In this document: piece after piece, positions 9,174-16,224 of the stretch
How positions within the stretch are numbered: the first letter of the stretch is position 1
Layout: every line of letters starts with the position of its first letter
NCBI GenBank assembly: GCA_963667145.1
Contig: OY762943.1
Coordinates: 1,054,001 to 1,118,000, forward strand
Source: G963667145 sp963667145
GTDB taxonomy: Bacteria; Cloacimonadota; Cloacimonadia; G963667145
Direction of reading: 5' to 3'
Length of the DNA: 64,000 nucleotides
Position numbers and translations under genes: made by a program
The notes under the pieces: generated by a model
What the model was told of the DNA's origin: nothing
Seen by the model: only the letters and a program-made list of their open reading frames with translations
Databases searched by the model: none

Positions 9174-10436
9174 ATGATTGGAGTAGTTGTAATCTTCGGT
9201 TTTTCGTATTTGATGATTGCTTGGGAGAAAGTCAACAAGACTTTGGTGGCTCTTTTCGGAGCTTCTTTGATGTTGATTTTGCACATTTTGCCTCAAGAGA
9301 AAGCTATGCACCACATCGATTTCAACGTGATTGTCCTGCTGATAAGTATGATGGTTTTGGTCAGCACGGTGGAGCGAACGGGTGTTTTTGAGTTTGTGGC
9401 GATAAAATTGGCGAAATTAGTGGGTGGTTCACCTGCAAAGATATTGGTTATGCTTTTTATGATTACGGCGGTTTTTTCGGCACTTTTGGACAATATAACC
9501 ACGGTTTTGCTCATCACTCCGGTCTCTATTTTGATAGCCGAGGAACTCCGAATTTCACCGTTGCCCTTTTTGCTCTCGCAGATTTTCGCTTCCAACATCG
9601 GTGGAACAGCAACTCTCATAGGCGACCCGCCGAATATCATGATAGGCAGTGCCGCTGGATTGTCGTTCATGGATTTCGTGTACAACGTCGCTCCGCTTGT
9701 CGTCTTGCAACTGATTTTGATTGCAACGATTTTCTATTTCCTCTTTGCCAAGCAGATGAAGGTGAGCAACGAAGACAAGGCACGGATTATGGCTTTTGAC
9801 GAGAAGATGTCCATCAAGGATAGCAAACTTTTGTACAAGTCGATTTTGGTTTTGGCTTTGGTTATTTTGGGTTTTGCCATTCACGGATTTGTGGATTTGG
9901 AAGCGGCAACCATCGCTATGACGGGGGCTTGTGTGCTGATGATTGTCGGCAAAACCGAGGCGGAAGAGATTTTTCGCAAAGTGGAGTGGTCGAGCATTTT
10001 TTTCTTTTCGGGGCTTTTTATCATGGTTGGTGGACTTGTGGAAGTGGGAGCTATTTCGTTGGTGAGCAAAAAGATGTTGGCACTCACTCACGGAAATTTG
10101 GAATTCACCGCACAGGTGCTTTTGTGGTTCTCTGGGGTAGCCTCCGCTGTGGTTGACAATATTCCCTTTGTAGCAACGATGATACCGCTTTTGCAGGATT
10201 TGCAGGTACACTTGAACTCTCCGAACTCAGGAGGACTTTGGTGGGCTTTGTCCATCGGCTCGTGCCTTGGTGGAAACGGCTCTCTGATAGGAGCTTCGGC
10301 GAATATTATCGTGGCAAATATGGCATCCAAAACTGGCAACAAAATCAGCTTTATCAGTTTCTTAAAATACGGCGTACCAATTACTTTGCTTCTTTTGGCT
10401 ATCTCGCACGGCTACGTGATGCTGAGGTTTTTCTAG
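9174..10436 (+). CDS. ArsB/NhaD superfamily ion transporter
   Basis: A 420-residue polytopic inner membrane protein. Signature stretches of the ion transporter superfamily are present: SALLDNITTVLLITPV near residue 105, ASNIGGTATLIGDPPNIMIG near 140, and the second-half copies AVVDNIPFVATMIPL and GSCLGGNGSLIGASANI. Members move Na+/H+, arsenite or dicarboxylates. The DNITTVLL and GDPPN motifs are closest to NhaD/ArsB types, but the substrate is not certain. Translation is probably coupled to the EIIA-CBS gene 3 nt upstream. The end is 6 nt from the convergent SIMPL gene. Confidence 0.88.
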   Translation: MIGVVVIFGFSYLMIAWEKVNKTLVALFGASLMLILHILPQEKAMHHIDFNVIVLLISMMVLVSTVERTGVFEFVAIKLAKLVGGSPAKILVMLFMITAVFSALLDNITTVLLITPVSILIAEELRISPLPFLLSQIFASNIGGTATLIGDPPNIMIGSAAGLSFMDFVYNVAPLVVLQLILIATIFYFLFAKQMKVSNEDKARIMAFDEKMSIKDSKLLYKSILVLALVILGFAIHGFVDLEAATIAMTGACVLMIVGKTEAEEIFRKVEWSSIFFFSGLFIMVGGLVEVGAISLVSKKMLALTHGNLEFTAQVLLWFSGVASAVVDNIPFVATMIPLLQDLQVHLNSPNSGGLWWALSIGSCLGGNGSLIGASANIIVANMASKTGNKISFISFLKYGVPITLLLLAISHGYVMLRFF

Positions 10437-10442
10437 ATAAGT

Positions 10443-11156
10443 TTAGTTAAGTTCAAAAATCACAAACACTTCTACGCCATACTCCAGATTTTCAAATCTT
10501 GGCACTTCGTTCATACTCTCACTGGCGATTCCACCTCTGACTCTGGCATTTCCTCCAAAGCCACTTTCTCTTTTCGTATAAGCTCTTCCATAGGAAGCGT
10601 AGTTGTTTCTTTCCTGCCAGCCCTTGTCTTCACTGATTAAGATAGCTTTCCCGACTTTTTGTCCAACTGCCGAAGCCATGATTTCAGCTTTTTCTTTAGC
10701 TTTTTTGATTGCCTTGGCAAGAAGATCCAGTTTCAGTTTTTCTTTCTTGCTGTAATCAAACCCATTTACAAACACTTTGGACGCTTTTACTGATTTCATT
10801 CTTTCAAAGATTTGGTAAACTTGCTTGGTTGAGGAAGCGGTAATTTTGAACTTTTGCACGGTGTTCACTTTGTCATTGCTAAACCATTTGTCTTCTGTAT
10901 ATTCTTTAATATCAAGGGTTTCAAAGTTCTCCTTGGTGTCTATTCCGGCTTTTTCTACAATTGCTTTAATTTTTTGCAAAGCGTTCTTATCGCTGTTTAC
11001 TTTGCTGTCTAACTCAATTTGCAAGAAAATTTGGTCAGGGCTTACTTCTTGTTTAACGAAAGAAGTGATTTCGATTTTGCCTTTATCGTTGGTGTCGTTG
11101 GCAAAAAGTACGCTAAAACAGAGAAGACAGATAAAAAGGGAGAGTTTAGTTTTCAT
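10443..11156 (-). CDS. SIMPL (DUF541) domain periplasmic protein
   Basis: The 237-residue product starts with a signal peptide (MKTKLSLFICLLCFSVLFA), so it is exported. The mature part has the SIMPL layout: an N-terminal strand block with SPDQIFLQIELDSKV, a central segment ending VQKFKITASS, and a lysine-rich helix with the family motif AKAIKKAKEKAEIMASAVGQKVGKAILISED. Bacterial members (for example YggE/BP26) are periplasmic or outer-membrane oligomers with a loosely defined role in stress tolerance. The gene is monocistronic: a terminator sits between it and the lipoprotein gene upstream of it on the same strand. Confidence 0.85.
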   Translation of the reverse strand: MKTKLSLFICLLCFSVLFANDTNDKGKIEITSFVKQEVSPDQIFLQIELDSKVNSDKNALQKIKAIVEKAGIDTKENFETLDIKEYTEDKWFSNDKVNTVQKFKITASSTKQVYQIFERMKSVKASKVFVNGFDYSKKEKLKLDLLAKAIKKAKEKAEIMASAVGQKVGKAILISEDKGWQERNNYASYGRAYTKRESGFGGNARVRGGIASESMNEVPRFENLEYGVEVFVIFELN

Positions 11157-11178
11157 AATTACCTCGTGAAGTTGTTAA

Positions 11179-11210
11179 AATAAAAGCCGAGAAATCTCTC
11201 GGCTTTTATT
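11179..11210 (-). terminator. Rho-independent terminator after the small lipoprotein gene
   Basis: A perfect 14-bp inverted repeat (11179-11192 and 11197-11210, core AAAAGCCGAGA / TCTCGGCTTTT) with a 4-nt loop. Read on the minus strand, a T-rich tract follows. It ends the lipoprotein transcript before the SIMPL gene. Confidence 0.85.
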
Positions 11211-11221
11211 ATTTCAGAAAT

Positions 11222-11665
11222 TTATTGTTTTGTGTAAACTTGTTCAGTTGACGAACTCTCAAATTTTAAGCTTAGGATAGAACCTTCTATCTTGTAGGTA
11301 GCTTTACCCACTTTATCATCATCTGAAGGGGTTCCCCAATTTCCCCATTGTCCAGAGGAATCTTTTTTTCTGTCAGTAGAGAGTGTAATTGTTAATGAAC
11401 TATTACTTGTTGAATAAACAAATGTTCCTTTGCCTTCGTAGTCATAGTCGTCTCCAGAATCGTTAGCATAATCTGTTAATACTTGAAAACTAGAGCCAGA
11501 GAAAGTAAAAGTTTGTGTAGCTGATATATTTGTTCTATTGCAAACCCAAGTACCTTCAAAAGGGCTTTTGTCATCATCGTCGTCGTTACCGAAAGGTAAA
11601 TCACATCCTGCAAATACTAGTAGTACTGGCAAAACAAATATCAAAGTCTTTAAAAATTTCTTCAT
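11222..11665 (-). CDS. Small lipoprotein with lipocalin-like beta domain
   Basis: A 147-residue protein with a clear lipoprotein signal peptide (MKKFLKTLIFVLPVLLVFAGC, lipobox FAGC). The mature protein begins CDLPFGNDDDDD. Aspartate directly after the cysteine is an inner-membrane retention signal in E. coli, but that rule may not hold here. The rest is a beta-rich domain typical of small extracytoplasmic lipoproteins: an opening FEGTWV, then repeated strands (TQTFTFSGSSFQVLTD, GKGTFVYSTSNSSLTITLS, KATYKIEGSILSLKFE). No enzyme motif is visible and its function is unknown. It is divergent from hydG. Confidence 0.78.
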   Translation of the reverse strand: MKKFLKTLIFVLPVLLVFAGCDLPFGNDDDDDKSPFEGTWVCNRTNISATQTFTFSGSSFQVLTDYANDSGDDYDYEGKGTFVYSTSNSSLTITLSTDRKKDSSGQWGNWGTPSDDDKVGKATYKIEGSILSLKFESSSTEQVYTKQ

Positions 11666-11751
11666 TCGACTTCTCCTTAATTTTTATTTTTCTAAAAAAG
11701 GAAAATGTTGTCTTTTTCTGTCAAGGAAGAAAAGATGAAATCAATATTGGC

Positions 11752-11780
11752 TTGACAATCGTAATGTTATTTCTGTGATA
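11752..11780 (+). promoter_or_regulatory. Probable sigma70-type promoter of hydG
   Basis: TTGACA at 11752-11757 is a perfect -35. GTGATA at 11775-11780 with a 17-nt spacer is a weak -10. AAGGGAGG at 11796-11803 is a strong ribosome binding site for the ATG at 11810. Confidence 0.5.
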
Positions 11781-11809
11781 GAAAGAGAAGAGCATAAGGG
11801 AGGTTTGAA

Positions 11810-13309
11810 ATGGACGTGAAAAACTGGTGTGACAATGTCATTAAGCAGGACGAAATCGATAAGTTTTTGTGCGAAGGCAAAGATTTTATAGACGAAGAGA
11901 AGATTTGGCAGCAGATTAGCGACGGAGCGAATCCTTCCGAAGAAGAGATTTTGGCGATAATAGACAAAGCTCTGAACATTCAAACGTTAGCTCCTGAGGA
12001 AACTGCGAAACTTATCAATCTGAAAGATGATAAACTCTGGGAGAAAATTTACAAAGCTGCGGGCGAGATTAAGCGGAAAGTTTACGACAATCGGGTGGTT
12101 TTTTTCGCACCTCTGTACGTTTCTAATTTGTGTGTGAATAACTGTGCCTATTGCGGATTTCGTTCGGAAAACTGTCGGGAAACACGCAAAATTCTCTCGA
12201 TGGATGAGGTCAAAAACGAGGCTGCTGCTGTGGTTGATGAGGGACACAAAAGGCTGATTTTGGTTTTTGGGGAGCATCCTCAGTCGGACATCAATTACAT
12301 GGTGGATACGGTGAAAGCTATTTACAGCGTGAAGAGGAAGACACCGAAGGGCAACGGTTTCAACAGCATTCGTCGGGTCAACATCAACGCCGCTCCAATG
12401 TGTACGGCTGATTTGAAGAAGCTAAAAGCCTCGGGAATCGGAACTTATCAGGTTTTTCAAGAGACTTATCACAAAGAGACTTATGCCAAGTTGCATCCTG
12501 CTGACACCATCAAGGGGAACTATCGCTGGAGGCTCTATTCTTTGCATAGGGCGATGGATGCTGGCATCGACGATATGGCTATTGGTGCTTTGTTCGGGCT
12601 GTACGATTGGCGGTTTGAGGTGATGGGTTTGGTTTATCATGCATTGGATTTGGAAAGGCAGACGGGCATTGGTCCTCACACGATTTCGTTCCCACGGCTG
12701 AAGGAAGCTCTTGGTGCGGAGGTAAGCAAAAATTCCAAATATTTGGTGAGTGATGAGGATTTCAAAAAAATCGTGGCGATACTTCGCTTGTCGGTGCCTT
12801 ACACGGGAATGATTGTTACTGCCAGAGAGCCTGAGCACATCCGCAAGGAGATGATCCAAATGGGTTGCACGCAGACGGATGCTTCTTCCAAGATAGGCGT
12901 GGGTGCGTATAGTGCCAGTCAGTTGCAAGGGGAAAATCCCGACAAAGTGCAGTTCACACTCGGCGATGAGGCGTCGCTGGATTACACTGTGGGTGAATAT
13001 GCCAAGCTCGGCTACATCAGTTCTTTCTGCACAGCTGGATACCGATGCGGTCGCACGGGCGACAAGATTATGGGGCTTCTGCGGAGTTGCACGGAGGGGA
13101 AATTTTGCAAGCTCAACGCTGTTTTGACTTTCAGGGAATTTTTGGACGATTATGCCAGTGAGCAGACGATGAAAGTCGGTGAAAGCGTTATCGCCAAAGA
13201 GATTGAGGAGATTAAGAAGATACCGTTTTTCCAAGAGCACAATTTGCTGGAGATTTTCTTCAAGAATTATGAAGAGACGGCTAAAGGGAAGCGTGACATA
13301 TATTTATAA
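11810..13309 (+). CDS. hydG: [FeFe] hydrogenase H-cluster maturase HydG (tyrosine lyase)
   Basis: This radical SAM enzyme splits tyrosine to supply CO and cyanide for the H-cluster. The radical SAM cluster ligands are Cys108, Cys112 and Cys115 in LCVNNCAYCGF. The C-terminal signature for the second, auxiliary Fe-S cluster is CTAGYRCGRTGD near residue 405, followed by RSCTEGKFCKLNAVLTF. At 499 residues it is full length. It differs from the related thiamine enzyme ThiH by this C-terminal cysteine domain. It is the first gene of a short operon with rnhB (16-nt gap). The other two maturases, hydE and hydF, lie 11 kb away on the opposite strand. Confidence 0.96.
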   Translation: MDVKNWCDNVIKQDEIDKFLCEGKDFIDEEKIWQQISDGANPSEEEILAIIDKALNIQTLAPEETAKLINLKDDKLWEKIYKAAGEIKRKVYDNRVVFFAPLYVSNLCVNNCAYCGFRSENCRETRKILSMDEVKNEAAAVVDEGHKRLILVFGEHPQSDINYMVDTVKAIYSVKRKTPKGNGFNSIRRVNINAAPMCTADLKKLKASGIGTYQVFQETYHKETYAKLHPADTIKGNYRWRLYSLHRAMDAGIDDMAIGALFGLYDWRFEVMGLVYHALDLERQTGIGPHTISFPRLKEALGAEVSKNSKYLVSDEDFKKIVAILRLSVPYTGMIVTAREPEHIRKEMIQMGCTQTDASSKIGVGAYSASQLQGENPDKVQFTLGDEASLDYTVGEYAKLGYISSFCTAGYRCGRTGDKIMGLLRSCTEGKFCKLNAVLTFREFLDDYASEQTMKVGESVIAKEIEEIKKIPFFQEHNLLEIFFKNYEETAKGKRDIYL

Positions 13310-13325
13310 CAAGGTGTGAAACGAG

Positions 13326-13907
13326 ATGAATTGTTTTAGAAATTTTTTGACAGCAGGCGTGGACGAAGCAGGTCGCGGACCATTGGCAGGACCTGTGGTG
13401 GTGGCTGCGGTGATATTGGACAAAGACAATCCCATAGAGGGCTTGGACGATTCCAAAAAGCTCTCCGAGAAGAAGCGGGAAGAGTTATACGAGGTGATAG
13501 TGGAGCGAGCTTTGGGATATGCGATAGTTGAGGTTGACCCCAAGCAGATAGACGAAATGAACATTTTGCAGGCGACTTTGTTTGGGATGAGCAAGGCGGT
13601 GAAGCAACTTGACCCGAAGCCCGAGTTTGTGCTGATAGATGGCAATCAGGTTCCCCACGATTTGCGAGATATTGCCAGAGCTGTGGTGGGTGGAGATGCT
13701 TATCACGACTGCATTTCCGCCGCTTCCATTTTGGCTAAAGTCACACGAGACCGCATAATGGTGAAACTTTCGGCAAAATATCCAGAGTACAACTTCCAAA
13801 AGCACAAAGGCTATCCAACCAAGGAACATATCGAGGCTTTGGAAAAGCACGGAGCTTGCGAAATCCATCGCAAGAGCTTTGAACCTGTGCGGAAAGTGTT
13901 GAAATAA
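13326..13907 (+). CDS. rnhB: Ribonuclease HII
   Basis: Cleaves the RNA strand of RNA-DNA hybrids and starts ribonucleotide excision from DNA. The 193-residue protein has the catalytic DEAGRGPLAGP block near residue 14, GLDDSKKLSEKKRE after it, the HDCISAASILAKVTRD segment and the GYPTKEH motif. The start is an ATG 16 nt after hydG. The stop is followed by a promoter-like sequence and a terminator-like hairpin that belongs to the next locus. Confidence 0.95.
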   Translation: MNCFRNFLTAGVDEAGRGPLAGPVVVAAVILDKDNPIEGLDDSKKLSEKKREELYEVIVERALGYAIVEVDPKQIDEMNILQATLFGMSKAVKQLDPKPEFVLIDGNQVPHDLRDIARAVVGGDAYHDCISAASILAKVTRDRIMVKLSAKYPEYNFQKHKGYPTKEHIEALEKHGACEIHRKSFEPVRKVLK

Positions 13908-13920
13908 ATGAGAATACTTC

Positions 13921-13947
13921 TTGACTTTGAGAATGCATTTATAAGAT
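13921..13947 (+). promoter_or_regulatory. Possible promoter of the Abi leader RNA
   Basis: TTGACT at 13921-13926 with TATAAG (13940-13945) or TAAGAT (13942-13947) as -10. The spacers of 13 or 15 nt are short, so the exact pair is uncertain. The elements lie just after rnhB and about 6-15 nt before the predicted RNA start. Confidence 0.35.
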
Positions 13948-13952
13948 TGGAG

Positions 13953-14004
13953 TTAACATACCTTCCAGGCCTCTTATTGAGAGGCACACTTGGAGGGTTT
14001 TTTT
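13953..14004 (+). ncRNA. Terminator-like structured leader RNA of an Abi gene (abiF-motif-like)
   Basis: A compact hairpin sits directly before the Abi start codon. The outer stem is CCTTCCA (13961-13967) with TGGAGGG (13991-13997). The inner stem is GCCTCT (13969-13974) with AGAGGC (13980-13985), with a 5-nt TATTG loop. A 5-nt bulge (ACACT) is on the 3' side. Seven T residues (13998-14004) follow, so it can act as an intrinsic terminator and release a roughly 50-nt RNA. The outer 3' arm contains GGAGGG, which is also the ribosome binding site of the gene. Structured RNAs of this kind upstream of abiF/abiD-type genes are catalogued as the abiF RNA motif; I match it by layout and memory only. 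Confidence 0.65.
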
Positions 14005-14007
14005 GTT

Positions 14008-14889
14008 ATGATTTATGACAAGCCTTCTTTGACTTTTGATGAACAAGCGGAGCTTCTTTTAAGTAGAGGCTTAATAGCTGAAAAGTCCGAACTTATTGAT
14101 TTGTTGAGAGTTGTCAATTATTACCGATTTAGTGGGTATCTTTATACATTCCGCGACTTTAGATTTGAAACAGGTTTTTTTCTGAGTAACACAAAGTTAA
14201 CAGATGTTCTCAAAATTTACGAATTTGATAAAGAACTCAGATTCTTACTGTTTGAGGGATTGAAGAGAATAGAGATTTGCTTTAAAACAAAACTGGCATA
14301 TCATTTTTCACAAAAATATGGAGCATTCGGCTATATAGAGAAAGACAATTTTCCTAACATCTCCAAAAAACAACATGCTGATTTTCTAAGAGAAAGTAGC
14401 AATCAAACCCGCAGAAGTAAAGAATATTTTGTGAAAAGATTTTTTGATAAATATGGTGATTCTCACTATGTTTTGCCGATTTGGATGCTTGTTGAAATTC
14501 TTTCTTTCGGGACTGTTGGGCACGTTTTTGAGGGATTAGAAAATTCTCTAAAAAAAGAGATTTCTGCTTGCTTTGAGGTTGAACATGGTGTTTTGATTTC
14601 TTGGATAAAATGCTTATGTTACATTCGCAATCTTTGTGCACACCACTCACGAGTTTGGAATAGGGTGTTGGCAATCAAACCTAAAATCCCAAAGAAGAGA
14701 AAAACTGATGAATGGAAAGATGTTAAAAACAACAAAATTTTTTGCGTTATTTTGATAATTATAAGTATGTTGAAGAGCTTGAATTTGTCGGAAGATTGGG
14801 TTGAGAAAGTAGGAAGGTTGTTTGAAGAAAATGAGGAAATGCTAAAGAAAATGGGATTTCCTGAGAAGTGGAAGATATATTTTCGATGA
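14008..14889 (+). CDS. Abi_2 (AbiD/AbiF-like) HEPN-family abortive infection protein
   Basis: A 293-residue cytosolic protein of the Abi_2 family. It shows the N-terminal family pattern (KPSLTFDEQAELLLSRGLI, then NYYRFSGYLYTFRD) and the HEPN RNase motif R-x4-H as RNLCAH in YIRNLCAHHSRVWNR near residue 213. Known AbiD/AbiF proteins stop phage spread by killing or arresting the infected cell, and HEPN proteins generally cut RNA. The start chosen is the ATG at 14008, 10 nt after GGAGGG; an upstream TTG at 13990 lies inside the terminator hairpin and is unlikely. A NYN-domain gene follows after 97 nt. Family and motif are clear; activity and target are inferred. Confidence 0.88.
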   Translation: MIYDKPSLTFDEQAELLLSRGLIAEKSELIDLLRVVNYYRFSGYLYTFRDFRFETGFFLSNTKLTDVLKIYEFDKELRFLLFEGLKRIEICFKTKLAYHFSQKYGAFGYIEKDNFPNISKKQHADFLRESSNQTRRSKEYFVKRFFDKYGDSHYVLPIWMLVEILSFGTVGHVFEGLENSLKKEISACFEVEHGVLISWIKCLCYIRNLCAHHSRVWNRVLAIKPKIPKKRKTDEWKDVKNNKIFCVILIIISMLKSLNLSEDWVEKVGRLFEENEEMLKKMGFPEKWKIYFR

Positions 14890-14986
14890 AGCAGCAGCAG
14901 TTGCTTTACTCGAAATTATCACGGAAGAATAATCGGATTTATAGACGAAAAGCCGATTAAGTTATTGAATTTTAAAAGGAAATTTT

Positions 14987-15700
14987 ATGGAAAACAAAAA
15001 AAATATAGCTTTGTTGATTGATTGTGACAACGCTAGTGCGAAGTCGATTGACGGAGTTTTGAACGAGCTTGCCAAGTATGGCGTTACGAATATACGCAGA
15101 GCTTATGGCAATTGGAAGTCTTCCCGATTGAAGAGTTGGGAGGAGCAACTGCACTTGCAGGCGATTATGCCAGTTCAGCAGTTTGACTATACTAAAGGCA
15201 AGAACGCGACGGATGGTGCGATAATCATCGATGCGATGGATATTTTGTATTCAAAAGATGTTGATGGCTTTGCCCTGATGACCAGTGATAGTGATTTTAC
15301 GCCACTTGTGATGAGGCTCCTCTCGAACGGTTGCACAGTTTACGGATTTGGAGAGAAGAAAACTCCCGAGCCTTTTGTTAACGCTTGCTCGTTGTTTATT
15401 TACACGGAAAATTTGGAAGAGAGCAAACCGACGGAAAGTGTGGCAAAAGTGTATAAGAAGGAGCAACTTAGAGCCGACACTAAATTGGTCAACTTGCTCA
15501 GGACTTCCGTGGAACAAATAAGCGATGACGAAGGTTGGGCGAATTTGGCGACGGTTGGGCAATATATCTCCAACAATTCTTCGTTCTCTCCCATAAATTA
15601 CGGGTACAAAAAGCTCAGTGATTTGGTGAGAGTTTCGGATTTATTCCACTTCAATAAGCTTGAAAACAAAGGGCTTTACATCAAAGATAAACGCGATTAG
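14987..15700 (+). CDS. NYN (PIN-like) domain protein with OST-HTH/LOTUS domain
   Basis: Residues 5-145 form a NYN domain of the LabA/DUF88 type. The acidic residues expected for metal-dependent RNA cleavage are visible in LLIDCDNAS, NATDGAIIIDAMDIL and MTSDSDFTPL. Residues 160-237 match an OST-HTH/LOTUS domain (LVNLLRTSVEQISDDEGWANLA, then INYGYKKLSDLVR), which in other proteins binds RNA. AAGGA at 14976-14980 precedes the ATG by 6 nt. It follows the HEPN Abi gene, which places two putative RNA nucleases side by side. Similar NYN/OST-HTH genes also occur alone as housekeeping genes, so a defence role is open. Confidence 0.85.
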   Translation: MENKKNIALLIDCDNASAKSIDGVLNELAKYGVTNIRRAYGNWKSSRLKSWEEQLHLQAIMPVQQFDYTKGKNATDGAIIIDAMDILYSKDVDGFALMTSDSDFTPLVMRLLSNGCTVYGFGEKKTPEPFVNACSLFIYTENLEESKPTESVAKVYKKEQLRADTKLVNLLRTSVEQISDDEGWANLATVGQYISNNSSFSPINYGYKKLSDLVRVSDLFHFNKLENKGLYIKDKRD

Positions 15701-15745
15701 ATTCTGCAAAAAACTCCCAAAAGAAGAAGCAATATTTTTATTTAG

Positions 15746-15757
15746 TTGACAAGTCAA
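15746..15757 (+). promoter_or_regulatory. Palindromic operator, likely MarR autoregulation site
   Basis: TTGACAAGTCAA is a palindrome (TTGAC-N2-GTCAA) with further partial symmetry in the flanks (TTTAG and AACAAA). Its first half forms a -35-like TTGACA. It lies 26 nt before the marR start, the usual place and form for a MarR-family operator. Confidence 0.6.
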
Positions 15758-15783
15758 ACAAATGTTTCTTTCTGTCTTCCATT

Positions 15784-16224
15784 ATGGAAAAAGATAAGAA
15801 TTTAATTAGGTACGTGGGCATAGCACATAGATTCCAATCGAAAATCTTGGATGAATTGCTAAAGCCTTACGATTTGTGGCACGGGCAATTTTTTATTTTG
15901 AAGCACATTTTGTCCAATGGCACGATGTGTAGCAAAGATATTTGTCACAATCGCCATGCTGACAAGGCGGCTATCAGCCGAGCGGTGAACAAGTTGGTGC
16001 TGAACGGCTATTTGGAGAAGAAAGTGGATTCGCTGGATAAGCGGAAATATTTCCTCATTCCCACAGAAAAGGCAAAGGCGATTTCTTCAAAATTCAAAGA
16101 GTATTTGGGTATGGCGGAACAGCTTGCTTTCAAGGGGTTTAACTCGGACGAAAGGGTGCTATTTTTGGAGTTTTTGGAGAGAATGGTGAGCAATTTGAAG
16201 CACGGAGAGATTGATGCAAAATGA
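15784..16224 (+). CDS. MarR family transcriptional regulator
   Basis: A 146-residue winged-helix repressor. The recognition region is KDICHNRHADKAAISRAVNKLVLNGYLEKK and the wing is VDSLDKRKYFLIPTEKA. The two terminal helical segments would make the dimer interface. It heads an operon with two MATE exporters; its end overlaps the first MATE gene by 11 nt. By analogy with MarR and MepR, it probably represses its own operon through the palindrome at 15746-15757 and is released by a toxic ligand. Confidence 0.88.
   Translation: MEKDKNLIRYVGIAHRFQSKILDELLKPYDLWHGQFFILKHILSNGTMCSKDICHNRHADKAAISRAVNKLVLNGYLEKKVDSLDKRKYFLIPTEKAKAISSKFKEYLGMAEQLAFKGFNSDERVLFLEFLERMVSNLKHGEIDAK

Noticed and set aside
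13990..14007. TTG at 13990 as the start of the Abi gene
   Set aside because: It lies inside the terminator hairpin with no binding site upstream; the ATG at 14008 has GGAGGG at 10 nt and fits the family N-terminus.
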